Shown: positions 16,190 to 24,440, numbered from the stretch's first letter. The stretch is DNA of 34,551 nt from Desulfitobacterium sp. (GCA_012799495.1 JAAZLD010000186.1:1-34551); one strand, 5' to 3'. Numbers and translations: made by a program. Notes: a model not told the origin generated them from the letters alone.

Positions 16190-16981
16190 TTAGGAATGGT
16201 TGTGTTGTTTGCTTTTTGGCTTGTTTTTGATGTAATAGTGGATAATATTAGGATTGCTAGTTTTACGAGGTTGGATTTCAAATTGTTTTAGGGAAGATAT
16301 TAGGGGAGTTAACTTAGTATGTCCATAATTACGAGTATCAAAATCCGGATAACGCTTATTTAACCTTTTCCCTACTTCGCCTAAGAAAGCCCAACCATCT
16401 TCGTCAGAGCTTTCTGTAACAATAATCCTTATGGTGCGAATCAATTCATCTAAGGTGGCCATCCCATCCTTTGGTTCATATTTAGCATTTTTACCTTGAA
16501 TATTATTCTCCAGGGAGGCAGAGTTCACTCCTGCTAAAACTTCTAAGTACTTAAACTTTTCACAGGCTGCAATAAAGGGTGTAGGGGTCTTTTTTTCTCC
16601 CATCCCTATAACATACATCCCGGCTTCTCGTAACCGGGCAGCTAGACGAGTGAAATCACTATCACTTGAAACAATGCAGAAACCATCCACGTTGTTTGAA
16701 TACAAAATATCCATAGCATCGATGATTAAGGCTGCATCAGTAGCATTCTTCCCTGTAGTATAACTATATTGTTGAATGGGAGTAATTGAATAGTTTAAGA
16801 GAACGTTTTTCCAGGCTCCTAATTGGGGCTTAGTCCAATCTCCATAAATCCTTTTGTAAGTTGGAATCCCATGGTTGGACACTTCATCGAGAATAGGTTT
16901 GATATATTTCTCCGATACATTATCGGCATCAATCAAAACCGCTATTTTCTTTTCATTATCTAATCGTTTATCATTCTCCAT
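16190..16981 (-). CDS. NYN-domain (LabA/DUF88) putative ribonuclease with OST-HTH domain
   Basis: A 263-residue protein with an N-terminal PIN-like NYN nuclease domain (about 10-155). Acidic metal-site residues are in place: D18 and D20 in AVLIDADNVS, D82 and D88 in ATDAALIIDAMD, and D106 and D108 in SSDSDF. A C-terminal OST-HTH/LOTUS RNA-binding domain (about 170-255) follows, ending in a Lys/His-rich tail. Such two-domain proteins are thought to cut or bind RNA; the targets are unknown. It has its own promoter, and the preceding GGGGATATGGA acts as the ribosome-binding site. Confidence 0.85.
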   Translation of the reverse strand: MENDKRLDNEKKIAVLIDADNVSEKYIKPILDEVSNHGIPTYKRIYGDWTKPQLGAWKNVLLNYSITPIQQYSYTTGKNATDAALIIDAMDILYSNNVDGFCIVSSDSDFTRLAARLREAGMYVIGMGEKKTPTPFIAACEKFKYLEVLAGVNSASLENNIQGKNAKYEPKDGMATLDELIRTIRIIVTESSDEDGWAFLGEVGKRLNKRYPDFDTRNYGHTKLTPLISSLKQFEIQPRKTSNPNIIHYYIKNKPKSKQHNHS

Positions 16982-17045
16982 TCCATATCCCCTTCATTTT
17001 GTAAATTTAGCCCATTATGTAATGATGCCCCACTCCTATTACCCT

Positions 17046-17074
17046 AGTATAAAGGATGTTCTTTTTACTTACAA
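17046..17074 (-). promoter_or_regulatory. Promoter of the NYN-domain gene
   Basis: TTGTAA (17074-17069) and TATACT (17051-17046) are separated by 17 bp. The transcription start would be near 17039, leaving a leader of about 58 nt. Confidence 0.6.
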
Positions 17075-17175
17075 GATCTTGCCAAAGGGTAGAACGGTTC
17101 ACTAATGGTACTAGGACGTCTTGAGTTTCATGCCTATCTTGGTTTAGATAAAAAACTGATCCCCAATCGTTACAT

Positions 17176-17235
17176 GCCAAGGGGACAGGTCAAATGGTAC
17201 GTTCGAAAACGTGCCATTTGACCTGTCCCCTTGGC
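17176..17235. repeat. 60-bp near-perfect palindrome (REP/MITE-like)
   Basis: A 28-bp stem (17176-17203 with 17208-17235) closes a CGAA tetraloop; one pair (17198/17213) is a G-T mismatch that would be a G-U wobble in RNA. The arms begin GCCAAGGGGACAGGTCAAAT. Neither side ends in a T-run, so it does not look like a normal terminator. It lies between the MATE stop and the NYN promoter. A 38-codon open frame (17105-17221) runs into it but matches nothing known to me. The form recalls REP palindromes left by Y1-type transposases. Confidence 0.8.
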
Positions 17236-17269
17236 TCACTAGATCTCCTATGACTGGTCTTCTTTTATC

Positions 17270-18622
17270 CTATTTTGCTTTTAAAGGTATTGCCTGCTTA
17301 GGCTTTCTTCTTAATTCATAGAAAAGAAAACTTGCTGTAATCATAATGGCTAAAGCATCCGCTATAGGTGCTGTTATCCATACTCCCTGGATTCCAAAAT
17401 ATCTAGGTAGGATTAAGAGTAAAGGAATGAAAAGAAGTACCTGACGAGAAAGGCTTAGAATCGTGGACTGTACTGGTTTTCCGATGGCTTGGAAGAAGTT
17501 GGCGCCAATAATTTGGAAGCCAACAACTGGCAAAAGGGCTAGGAAGGTTAGGAGTGCAGGTACTGTTAATTCTGTCAATGCTATATCATTTTTACTAAAG
17601 AGTCCCACAATCGGTTCGGCAAAGAGCCAAAGGATAATATAACCTGTTGTAGCAATGGCTGTTCCTACCATAATGGCCTTTCTTAAGGTTTCTTTTACCC
17701 TTCCCAGATCACCTGCTCCGTAATTATAGCCGATAATCGGTTGGGCACCCTGGCTTACACCTACGATAGGCATCATTAGAAGCATCGCCACACTCATAAT
17801 GATTCCTGCAGCTGCTAGAGCTAAGTCGCCACCGTAATGCATTAGGTTCTTATTGAGAATTGTTTGTTGAATACTATTGGCAATCTGCATAGCAAAAGGT
17901 GCAAAACCAATAGAAAGAGTTCTAAGAACGATAGGGAACTGGGGCTTGAGATTAGATATCTTGAGCTTTATTCTACTACGTCCTAGGAGGAAGTGGGATA
18001 ATACCCAGGACGCTGAGACTACTTGGGAAATAATAGTAGCAATGGCAGCACCTTTGATTCCCCAACCAAAAGAGAAGATAAAGAAATAGTGTAGTATAAT
18101 ATTTACAACAGCACCAATAATTTGGGTCATCATAGCAATCCGAGGATTTCCTTCAGCACGTATAAAGTTATTTAGACCAAAGGAAATAGATCCAAAAACT
18201 GAACCTAGCATAATGATACTGATGTAATCTTTAGCATAAGGTAATACTTCATTCTTAGCACCAAAAAACATTAGGATAGGATCAGAAAAGGCAAAATAAA
18301 TTAAAGATAAGGTTAATGGAAGAAGGATCAATAGGGTTAAGGCATTGCCTGCGATCTTTTCCACTTCATCCAAGCGCTTCTCCCCTAAACGAATGGAGAT
18401 CAAAGCTGTTGCTCCTATCCCAATCAACATTGCTACAGCAAAGAGTAAAGTCATAATAGGAAAGGCGACAGTTACGGCAGCGACAGCAATATAACCTATA
18501 CCTTGTCCAACAAAGATACGGCTAATAATATTATAAAGGGCGTTCACCAACATGCCGATAATAGCAGGTAAGGAAAACTCCCATAGCAATTTTCCGATTT
18601 TTTCATTTCGCAAACTATGCAT
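17270..18622 (-). CDS. MATE family efflux transporter (MepA-like)
   Basis: A 450-residue, 12-helix multidrug/toxin exporter driven by Na+ or H+. Two MatE halves are visible: the N half begins IGKLLWEFSLPAIIGMLVNA and the C half begins near TLSIGFAPFAMQIANSIQQT (about 235-255), followed by GVSQGAQPIIGYNYGAGD, a typical MATE signature. The substrate is unknown. The gene lies 106 bp after marR on the same strand with no terminator between, the arrangement seen in mepR-mepA-type pairs. The ribosome-binding site (GAAGTGA) is weak. Confidence 0.9.
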   Translation of the reverse strand: MHSLRNEKIGKLLWEFSLPAIIGMLVNALYNIISRIFVGQGIGYIAVAAVTVAFPIMTLLFAVAMLIGIGATALISIRLGEKRLDEVEKIAGNALTLLILLPLTLSLIYFAFSDPILMFFGAKNEVLPYAKDYISIIMLGSVFGSISFGLNNFIRAEGNPRIAMMTQIIGAVVNIILHYFFIFSFGWGIKGAAIATIISQVVSASWVLSHFLLGRSRIKLKISNLKPQFPIVLRTLSIGFAPFAMQIANSIQQTILNKNLMHYGGDLALAAAGIIMSVAMLLMMPIVGVSQGAQPIIGYNYGAGDLGRVKETLRKAIMVGTAIATTGYIILWLFAEPIVGLFSKNDIALTELTVPALLTFLALLPVVGFQIIGANFFQAIGKPVQSTILSLSRQVLLFIPLLLILPRYFGIQGVWITAPIADALAIMITASFLFYELRRKPKQAIPLKAK

Positions 18623-18728
18623 AAATTCACTTCTTTCGTATACATTTATCGATTAATACTTTGATCTAAATTTTCCTAGGCGAGACAATACTTAAACTAA
18701 ATACCTCTATATGTTTTCATAACTATCC

Positions 18729-19175
18729 CTATAATTTCTTTAGAAAATCTACAGATTTTTCTAAATTAGAGCGAAACTCTTTGACCTCTTCCCGTTCAAA
18801 TCTCTCTAGATATTCTGACATTTTATCAATATAAAAATCGATAATCCTAACCATTTCCTCTTGTCCTTTCGGACTTAAGGAAATTAGTTGTTTACGACGA
18901 TCATTAGGGTCGTTAGATCTAATAACCATCTCCCTTTCAACCAAATTATCGATAAGTGACGTTAAACTACCTTTTTCAATATCTAAGGCTTTGCTTATTT
19001 CCGTCAAGGTCAAAGTTTTCTCGATAAAAAGAATATTGATAATCTTAAAATGGTTTTTTTTGAGATTGGAATGAGGCGCCAACTCGCTTCTAAAGGGCTG
19101 AACAAACTTCTCGTGAAATAATCCCATAAAAGTCATCATATGTTTATAAATAATTTTACTATCTTCTGTAATCAT
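18729..19175 (-). CDS. MarR family transcriptional regulator
   Basis: A 148-residue dimeric winged-helix regulator. The DNA-binding core is clear: LTEISKALDIEKGSLTSLID (about 57-76), then LVEREMVIRSNDPNDRRKQL with the DRR wing motif, and LSPKGQEEM. Long N- and C-terminal helices form the dimer interface. It precedes the MATE gene and probably controls that gene and itself through the palindrome at 19225-19248. The ligand is unknown. Confidence 0.88.
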   Translation of the reverse strand: MITEDSKIIYKHMMTFMGLFHEKFVQPFRSELAPHSNLKKNHFKIINILFIEKTLTLTEISKALDIEKGSLTSLIDNLVEREMVIRSNDPNDRRKQLISLSPKGQEEMVRIIDFYIDKMSEYLERFEREEVKEFRSNLEKSVDFLKKL

Positions 19176-19217
19176 GATCCTCCCCAGGTTCTAAAATATT
19201 TGAACTATTAGATAGTT

Positions 19218-19248
19218 AGAATACTTATTGTTAGTTTTCTAACAATAA
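19218..19248 (-). promoter_or_regulatory. marR promoter with an overlapping palindromic operator
   Basis: The half-sites TTATTGTTAG (19225-19234) and CTAACAATAA (19239-19248) form a perfect 24-bp palindrome around TTTT. On the minus strand TTGTTA (19245-19240) and TATTCT (19223-19218) read as a -35/-10 pair 16 bp apart, so the operator covers the -35 box and the spacer. A related GATAGTTAG half-site lies just downstream. Confidence 0.65.
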
Positions 19249-19324
19249 AATTTTATACTTATTTAGTATAAGCAAATTTTCCTAGATAATCAAGAGTGAA
19301 TTTGGATAACAGATATAATGAAAG

Positions 19325-19352
19325 CAGGATACCGATTTTCACTGGTATCCTG
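19325..19352 (-). terminator. Hairpin after the crotonase gene, likely terminator
   Basis: CAGGATACC (19325-19333) pairs perfectly with GGTATCCTG (19344-19352) over a 10-nt loop, 31 bp beyond the stop codon. The minus-strand tail CTTTCATT is only moderately T-rich. Confidence 0.55.
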
Positions 19353-19383
19353 ATTCTTCACAAATCTCTATGATATTCTACTT

Positions 19384-20169
19384 CTATTTGTCCTGGAAAT
19401 TGGGCTTTCTTTTTTCGAAAAAGGCTGCAACAGCTTCATTTTGATCTTCTGTTCCACAGCAGAATGCTGATTGGATTTGTTCGAGAAGAAGGCCACCAGC
19501 TACACTACTATCTGCTGCTGCGTTGATAGCCTTTTTACCGAAGCGTATTCCCCAGGGTGGATTGTTGATAATTTTTTGGGCTAGTTTTTGAGCGCGCCTT
19601 TGCAAGCTATCATAATCGTTTTCCACTATTTCAATCAGTCCTATTTGCAGAGCTTCCTGGGCGTCAATCTCATCACAGGCTAAAATCAGACGTTTAGCCT
19701 GGCCAGGCCCCACTAGACGGGGTAAAAGTTGGGTTCCTCCCATATCTGGAGCCAATCCAAAGCGTGCTTCGGGAATAGAAAAGCGAGCATCAGCAGAAGC
19801 CAAGCGAATATCTGCCGCAAGAATCATTTCAAGCCCCGCCCCAATACATACACCGTTAATCGCAGCTATTACAACAGCATTCATCTCTTGAAAACGAGTA
19901 TATGTCTTTTGGATTCTTGTAATTTTGCTGATCACTGTCCTAGAGTCAAAGGATTGCAACTCTTTGAGATCGATCCCCGCACAAAAATGAGGTCCTTCAG
20001 CGTTAATAATTAGAACTCTAATATCAGGGTTTTCCCCGATTTCATCTTGAATTGCTTGGATTTCCAGCCATTGGTCATATCCCAAGGTGTTCATACGCTC
20101 TGGACGACAAAAAGTCATTGTAGCAATAGGACCCTCTTGTGTTACCTTAAAATACTTATACTCTCCCAT
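19384..20169 (-). CDS. Enoyl-CoA hydratase/isomerase family protein
   Basis: A 261-residue crotonase-fold enzyme that acts on an acyl-CoA thioester. The oxyanion-hole regions are HFCAGIDLKE (61-70) and INGVCIGAGLEM (104-115). Both hydratase glutamates are present, E114 (GAGLEM) and E134 (SIPEARFG). D142 (LAPDMGG) sits where dienoyl-CoA isomerases carry a catalytic Asp, so a hydratase or an isomerase are both possible. It follows the Rrf2 gene by 28 bp and is last in an operon led by a molybdopterin oxidoreductase. No other beta-oxidation gene is nearby. GGAGGAG stands before the ATG. Confidence 0.87.
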   Translation of the reverse strand: MGEYKYFKVTQEGPIATMTFCRPERMNTLGYDQWLEIQAIQDEIGENPDIRVLIINAEGPHFCAGIDLKELQSFDSRTVISKITRIQKTYTRFQEMNAVVIAAINGVCIGAGLEMILAADIRLASADARFSIPEARFGLAPDMGGTQLLPRLVGPGQAKRLILACDEIDAQEALQIGLIEIVENDYDSLQRRAQKLAQKIINNPPWGIRFGKKAINAAADSSVAGGLLLEQIQSAFCCGTEDQNEAVAAFFEKRKPNFQDK

Positions 20170-20197
20170 TTGATCTCCTCCAAAATCTTCGAAATAA

Positions 20198-20662
20198 TTA
20201 CTCCCCTTTTAGAGCTAAATACTTTAGTATTTCTCTATCAAAAGGGGGAAACGATTCAACTAGTTCTGCTATATTCACTTGAGCTAATCTGTTTTCTAAG
20301 GCCTCCCGGGCATTATCCAAGTGAATTTTTAATACTGAATTGATCTCCTTTCCAATGGGACAATGGGGATTTGGGCTATCATGAAGCCCAAAGAGTTGGT
20401 TTTCCTCTGTTAGTTCCACAGCTCTATAAACATCCAACAGAGTAATTTCTGTTGGTTTTTTGGTCAAATTAGCCCCACCTATCCCTGTAGGAATGATGAT
20501 AAGTTCTCCTCGTTTTAAATAACCCATGATACGTCTGATTAAGACAGGATTGGTATTTACACTTTTGGCTAGGATCTCACTGGTTACTTTCACTTCATCA
20601 GGTACCCAAGCTAGAATTATGAGTATTTGTACTGCTACAGGAAATCTACTACTTAAATGCAT
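20198..20662 (-). CDS. Rrf2 family regulator without a cluster-binding cysteine set
   Basis: A 154-residue winged-helix regulator of the Rrf2 group (N-terminal MHLSSRFPVAVQILIILAW, then the recognition region SVNTNPVLIRRIMGYLKRGE). IscR and NsrR use three cysteines to hold an Fe-S cluster; here only one Cys is present (HCPIG, about residue 100). It therefore resembles the cluster-free YwnA-type Rrf2 proteins and may sense something other than Fe-S status. It lies between the molybdopterin oxidoreductase gene (52 bp upstream) and the crotonase gene, and may regulate this operon; that role is inference. Confidence 0.85.
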   Translation of the reverse strand: MHLSSRFPVAVQILIILAWVPDEVKVTSEILAKSVNTNPVLIRRIMGYLKRGELIIIPTGIGGANLTKKPTEITLLDVYRAVELTEENQLFGLHDSPNPHCPIGKEINSVLKIHLDNAREALENRLAQVNIAELVESFPPFDREILKYLALKGE

Positions 20663-20714
20663 GAATTCTTACCTCGTTTCACCAGATTTAGACTAGACCT
20701 TGAGTTAAAACTCT

Positions 20715-22952
20715 TTAGAGTTTTTCCACACGACAGGGAATTCTTCGATGAAGAGGTGTCCCTAGTTCATCCCTTTCAGTGCTAGATACTAACTCATTAA
20801 CATTTACTCCATATTTCTTTCCTTCATATATTAACCCTCCCCCATGACGAATATAGACACAACCAGGGGCTGCTAGATTACTTATTTCCACTAGGACTTT
20901 TGCTGAGGAGGTTTTGGTTTTGATTAAAGCTTTCTCTCCATCAATAAGGTCTAAGCGAGCGGCATCAGCTTCATTCACCCACATTTTCTCCCAGGTTTTC
21001 TCCTTATCCCAATGGGGGTTCCTGATCATCGTGTTAGCTACTGTATCGATATGTAGCCCTGCATGAAGGATTAGAGGAAATTCTTCCGGCATTTTCAGGG
21101 CTTCTTTTTCTCTCTCGATAGTGGCTTCTTTTAGTGGTTCCAGAAGTTCTTCTATGACTAAAGCCAACTTTTTATCGGGGGTCTTTAGCATTTGAAAATT
21201 ATCTCTGGGGAATTTAGATATGATCAATCCTTCAGGATGGCCTAATATATCCTTAAACATTTTTTCCACCATAGTAATATCCGCTGGATACCCCATAGCT
21301 ACTGCACCTGCTTTTAAAGCCTTACTACCATTGGCTAATAACCCAGTAATTAAAGCCTGATTCACTGAGCCAAGGGCTTTACCAAGGGTTTCACCCAGGA
21401 TCAGAGGTGCTAATCTAGAATATTGGGGATTTTCCATGAGATAACCATTTAAGGATTTAAGATAGAAGGTAATCCCCTTTTCCCCTGCTTGATAGAGAGA
21501 GACTGGTAACTCAGGCATGAAACCAAGGGCTTTGATCAGTTCTAGCATAATAGCTGACCCTTCTTTAGCTTCAGGACTGATGGGCTCAAGAACTGGTTGG
21601 CGCATTTGGAAATAAAGTTCCGGATAAGAGTAGCTAAAGCAAGTTGTATCGTAAGATTCAAGATAACTTACGCTAGGTAGGATATAATCACAATGTCGAG
21701 CAGTTTCTGTATAGGCCACATCAATGCAAACAGATAGTTCCAAATCTGCCAATGCTTTCTCATAAGCTAAAGTATCTGGCCACGAACGTAAGGGATTAGA
21801 GGCACTGACGATTAAGGCACGGATTCTTTCCGGATGATCATTGGATATTTCCTCTGGCAAAATAGCTGGTGGAAAAACCCCTAGAACTGGGAACATCTGC
21901 GTTTTAACCGTCCGCCAAGTTTTGGGATTCCGTTCATCACTATCACTACCTATTGGATATAGAAAAGCTGGAAAGATTTGTCCCCCTTCTACACAAAAAC
22001 GACCGGTAATAGCCCGAAGTATATGTAAAAGATAATTATTTAAGGTAGAATTCCGATTCATATAAATCCCTAGATCTTGATGGATACTAGATTTTGTTCG
22101 GGCTAGTAGGCGAGCAACTTCTACCACATCTTGATAATCCAAGCCACAGACTTCTTCTACTGCCCTTTTTGCATCGAATCCTACAAATAGAGATCCTAAT
22201 TCCCCCCAACCATTAACATGGTTAGATATGAATTCCTTGTCTTCCCAACCTTGATCCAGGATTATACTGATAAAAGCTTTTAAGAGCATGGTATCGCTTC
22301 CTGGCCGTAAAGGAAGATGAATATCCGCTAATTTTGCTGTTTCAGATAACCGGGGATCGATAACGATGAGTTTTTTCCCAGGATTATTGGCAAACTCTTT
22401 TAGCAATATCCTAGTTCTTGGAGTTTGGTGACTCATCCAACCATTCCATCCCCAAGCCACTAAAGTTTCTGAGTTATGTGAATCGGGCATGGAAGTTAAG
22501 CCTTGTTTACCAGCTACTCGACCATCAACCCAAAAGACATTGGAAAATTCTTGACCGAGTGAAGAGTAATAATAACGAGAACCTAATAGGCTTAAAAGTC
22601 GCAAGCCTATTCCTACTTCCATCTGGCCGCCTACATTCCCCCCGCCAGCATAGGCAAAAGCTTTAGGTCCATGTTTTTCTTTAATCTGGAGTATTTTCTC
22701 GGAAATCTCTTTAATAGCTTCCTCCCAAGTAATCCTTACATAATCCTCCCCTACCTTTTTCATGGGGTAATGAATCCGATCTCCATGATGGACATAATGG
22801 GCAATGTTTAGCCCCTTACGGCAGGTGTACCCTTGGCTCCGGGGATTATCTTTATCTCCCCGAACTTTGATAATCCTATTATCTTCTACCATAACTTCTA
22901 GGCCACAGTTTTGAGCACATAGAACACAACTAGTCTTTTTCCAATCTCCCAT
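20715..22952 (-). CDS. Molybdopterin-dependent oxidoreductase (DMSO reductase superfamily), cytoplasmic
   Basis: A 745-residue Mo/W-bisMGD enzyme. The N-terminal [4Fe-4S] motif is C9-x2-C12-x3-C16-x27-C44 (CVLCAQNC, then YTCRKG). The central domains have WEEAIKEISEKI, KLIVIDPRLSETAKLADIHL and ALIVSASNPLRSWPD. The C-terminal molydop-binding domain begins near FPLILHAGLHID. Aligned by eye with acetylene hydratase, the Mo ligand falls at S130/S131 (YYYSSLGQEF), not a Cys or SeCys. No Tat signal is present, so it acts in the cytoplasm. No Fe-S or membrane partner gene lies beside it; an Rrf2 and a crotonase gene follow. The substrate is unknown. Confidence 0.88.
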   Translation of the reverse strand: MGDWKKTSCVLCAQNCGLEVMVEDNRIIKVRGDKDNPRSQGYTCRKGLNIAHYVHHGDRIHYPMKKVGEDYVRITWEEAIKEISEKILQIKEKHGPKAFAYAGGGNVGGQMEVGIGLRLLSLLGSRYYYSSLGQEFSNVFWVDGRVAGKQGLTSMPDSHNSETLVAWGWNGWMSHQTPRTRILLKEFANNPGKKLIVIDPRLSETAKLADIHLPLRPGSDTMLLKAFISIILDQGWEDKEFISNHVNGWGELGSLFVGFDAKRAVEEVCGLDYQDVVEVARLLARTKSSIHQDLGIYMNRNSTLNNYLLHILRAITGRFCVEGGQIFPAFLYPIGSDSDERNPKTWRTVKTQMFPVLGVFPPAILPEEISNDHPERIRALIVSASNPLRSWPDTLAYEKALADLELSVCIDVAYTETARHCDYILPSVSYLESYDTTCFSYSYPELYFQMRQPVLEPISPEAKEGSAIMLELIKALGFMPELPVSLYQAGEKGITFYLKSLNGYLMENPQYSRLAPLILGETLGKALGSVNQALITGLLANGSKALKAGAVAMGYPADITMVEKMFKDILGHPEGLIISKFPRDNFQMLKTPDKKLALVIEELLEPLKEATIEREKEALKMPEEFPLILHAGLHIDTVANTMIRNPHWDKEKTWEKMWVNEADAARLDLIDGEKALIKTKTSSAKVLVEISNLAAPGCVYIRHGGGLIYEGKKYGVNVNELVSSTERDELGTPLHRRIPCRVEKL

Positions 22953-22984
22953 AGTCCTCCCCTTTCAAGTAGCCTTTTATTTCC

Positions 22985-23003
22985 TGTAACTACCTTGGTT
23001 ACA
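22985..23003 (-). promoter_or_regulatory. Palindromic operator at the molybdopterin oxidoreductase promoter
   Basis: TGTAACCAAGGTAGTTACA holds the perfect inverted pair TGTAAC/GTTACA with a 7-bp spacer. It overlaps the last base of the -10 box and covers the expected start of transcription, a repressor position. The cognate regulator is unknown; the Rrf2 protein of the same operon is a candidate. Confidence 0.6.
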
Positions 23004-23031
23004 TGTTAGCAAGATAAGGTATCATTGTCAA
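23003..23031 (-). promoter_or_regulatory. Promoter of the molybdopterin oxidoreductase-Rrf2-crotonase operon
   Basis: A perfect TTGACA (23031-23026) is followed after 17 bp by TAACAT (23008-23003), a 4-of-6 match to the -10 consensus. Confidence 0.65.
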
Positions 23032-23173
23032 TAATATTCTGACTATTTCGTAAATAGAGAAAGACCTTTCTAAAGTTGCAATTATAGTATTAATCCTGAC
23101 TTCAAAAAGGTCTCTTTGGTTTAATTAAAGTTCCACTTATATTTCGTTTTTATAGTCACCTAATTATAGTAGC

Positions 23174-24091
23174 TCAATAATTAGCCTCCCTAGATTTTAT
23201 TTCATCATAGAGTCGCTGATTCACCGGCGTAGAAATACCATGTTTCTCCCCCAGTTCCAAAACTGTCCCAGCGAAAAGTTCTACTTCACTATAGCGCTTT
23301 GCCTCCACGTCCTGGAGCATTGAAGGTTTGCCTAAAGGACTTAGCTTGCTAAGGACATCCAACCAATAATTGAGATCATCTTCTGTTAGATTTATCCCTT
23401 CTTTTTGAGCAAGGATCATAACCTCTCTCATAGCTCCGATCATAGTATCTCTTGCTTCCCCTTCATTCTGAATAACTCCATAGCCGCCACCGTAAACAGC
23501 TACAGCTTGGTTAACTCCAACGTTAAGCATGAGTTTTCCCCACATGCGCTTGGGCATATCTGTATCTACGATATAGGGAAATTCCGTTTTATCAAAAAAA
23601 GCAGATACCCTTTTAACCTTTGTCGAAGGGGCTCCAGCTTCCCGGTCTCCAAAGCATAATAATCCCATATTGTGATAGGTAAGCTCATTACCTTCTTTTA
23701 CAGCATCCATTCCCTGGGCGACACAATAAAGAACTTTTTCCATACCATAGACCTGTCCTATTAAACCCTCACTGGTAACACCATTTAAGGCGGATAAAAT
23801 AATAGTATTTTCACCTACATGGTTATGCACGGCTTTAATAGCTTCTACTAAACCATTATATTTCACGGTAAAAATAATTAAATCTGCTGGCAAGACTTCC
23901 TCCTCAGGAGTTACATAATTAAATTCACAAGGTTCCCCATTACAATACACACCGTCTTGCTTATACTTATATAATCTATCTTGATCGGCGATAATTCTTA
24001 AATCACTTGGGGGCATTTTTTTTGCTAAGTGATTAGCAAAAAGTATTCCCAAAGCACCTAAACCTATGATTGATACTTTCTTAATCTCCAT
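23174..24091 (-). CDS. panE: 2-dehydropantoate 2-reductase (ketopantoate reductase family)
   Basis: An NADPH-dependent reductase that makes pantoate for coenzyme A synthesis, or a related member of the ApbA/PanE family. The 305 residues include the Rossmann motif GLGALG (10-15) and the catalytic Lys186 in WGKLMLN, with N190 and N194 at the substrate-site positions known from E. coli PanE. E269 (SEVELFAG) matches the substrate-binding Glu. This residue set favours a true ketopantoate reductase, but many paralogues act on other 2-keto acids and no other pan gene is nearby. It appears monocistronic. Confidence 0.83.
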   Translation of the reverse strand: MEIKKVSIIGLGALGILFANHLAKKMPPSDLRIIADQDRLYKYKQDGVYCNGEPCEFNYVTPEEEVLPADLIIFTVKYNGLVEAIKAVHNHVGENTIILSALNGVTSEGLIGQVYGMEKVLYCVAQGMDAVKEGNELTYHNMGLLCFGDREAGAPSTKVKRVSAFFDKTEFPYIVDTDMPKRMWGKLMLNVGVNQAVAVYGGGYGVIQNEGEARDTMIGAMREVMILAQKEGINLTEDDLNYWLDVLSKLSPLGKPSMLQDVEAKRYSEVELFAGTVLELGEKHGISTPVNQRLYDEIKSREANY

Positions 24092-24171
24092 CCTCTAACC
24101 CGTTCCTCCATAATTCTTGTAATTTTCTTAATTATACTATAACAGCAATTATTATAGAAGGTGATATGAAA

Positions 24172-24209
24172 AATACAAAAAAACAGGTAACCCTTTTCTG
24201 GGCAACCTG
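24172..24209 (-). terminator. Terminator of the small gene at 24228
   Basis: On the minus strand CAGGT...CCC (24209-24205, 24202-24200) pairs with GGG...ACCTG (24193-24191, 24188-24184) around a 6-nt loop with a 2x2 internal bulge. A run of seven T residues follows, and the downstream sequence stays T-rich. Confidence 0.75.
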
Positions 24210-24227
24210 CTCTTGATGAAAAAATTA

Positions 24228-24422
24228 TTAAATAGCTAAGGCATTCACATTCACTTGGTCCATATTATTGAAGACTTGATACTCAGCTACAATAAAGTTT
24301 ACAAAATCGTATTTTTCTTTTTGGATGGCAGCATATCTGTCAGCATCCTGCTTGTTAGTAAAAATTTTATCAATTGTGCTAACAAAGTTAGTATCTACAG
24401 ATTTTACTACATATACTTTCAT
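24228..24422 (-). CDS. Small hypothetical protein
   Basis: A cytoplasmic protein of 64 residues (70 from an ATG at 24440). The start at 24422 has GGGGTGA 5 nt upstream, and the N terminus MKVYVVKSVDTNFVSTIDK then looks like a first beta strand. A helix rich in Lys, Asp and Tyr follows (FTNKQDADRYAAIQKEKYDF), then a strand (VNFIVAEYQVF). This beta-alpha-beta pattern recalls small DUF7336-like proteins, but no function is known. A good terminator follows, so it is an independently expressed gene. Confidence 0.7.
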   Translation of the reverse strand: MKVYVVKSVDTNFVSTIDKIFTNKQDADRYAAIQKEKYDFVNFIVAEYQVFNNMDQVNVNALAI

Positions 24423-24440
24423 TTGTATCACCCCATTCAT

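Noticed and set aside
17176..17235. Terminator of the MATE gene
   Set aside because: The stem is much longer than needed and has no T-run on either side.
22985..23003. BirA biotin operator
   Set aside because: The TGTAAC/GTTACA halves resemble BirA sites, but the spacer is 7 bp where BirA sites have about 15, and no biotin gene is near.
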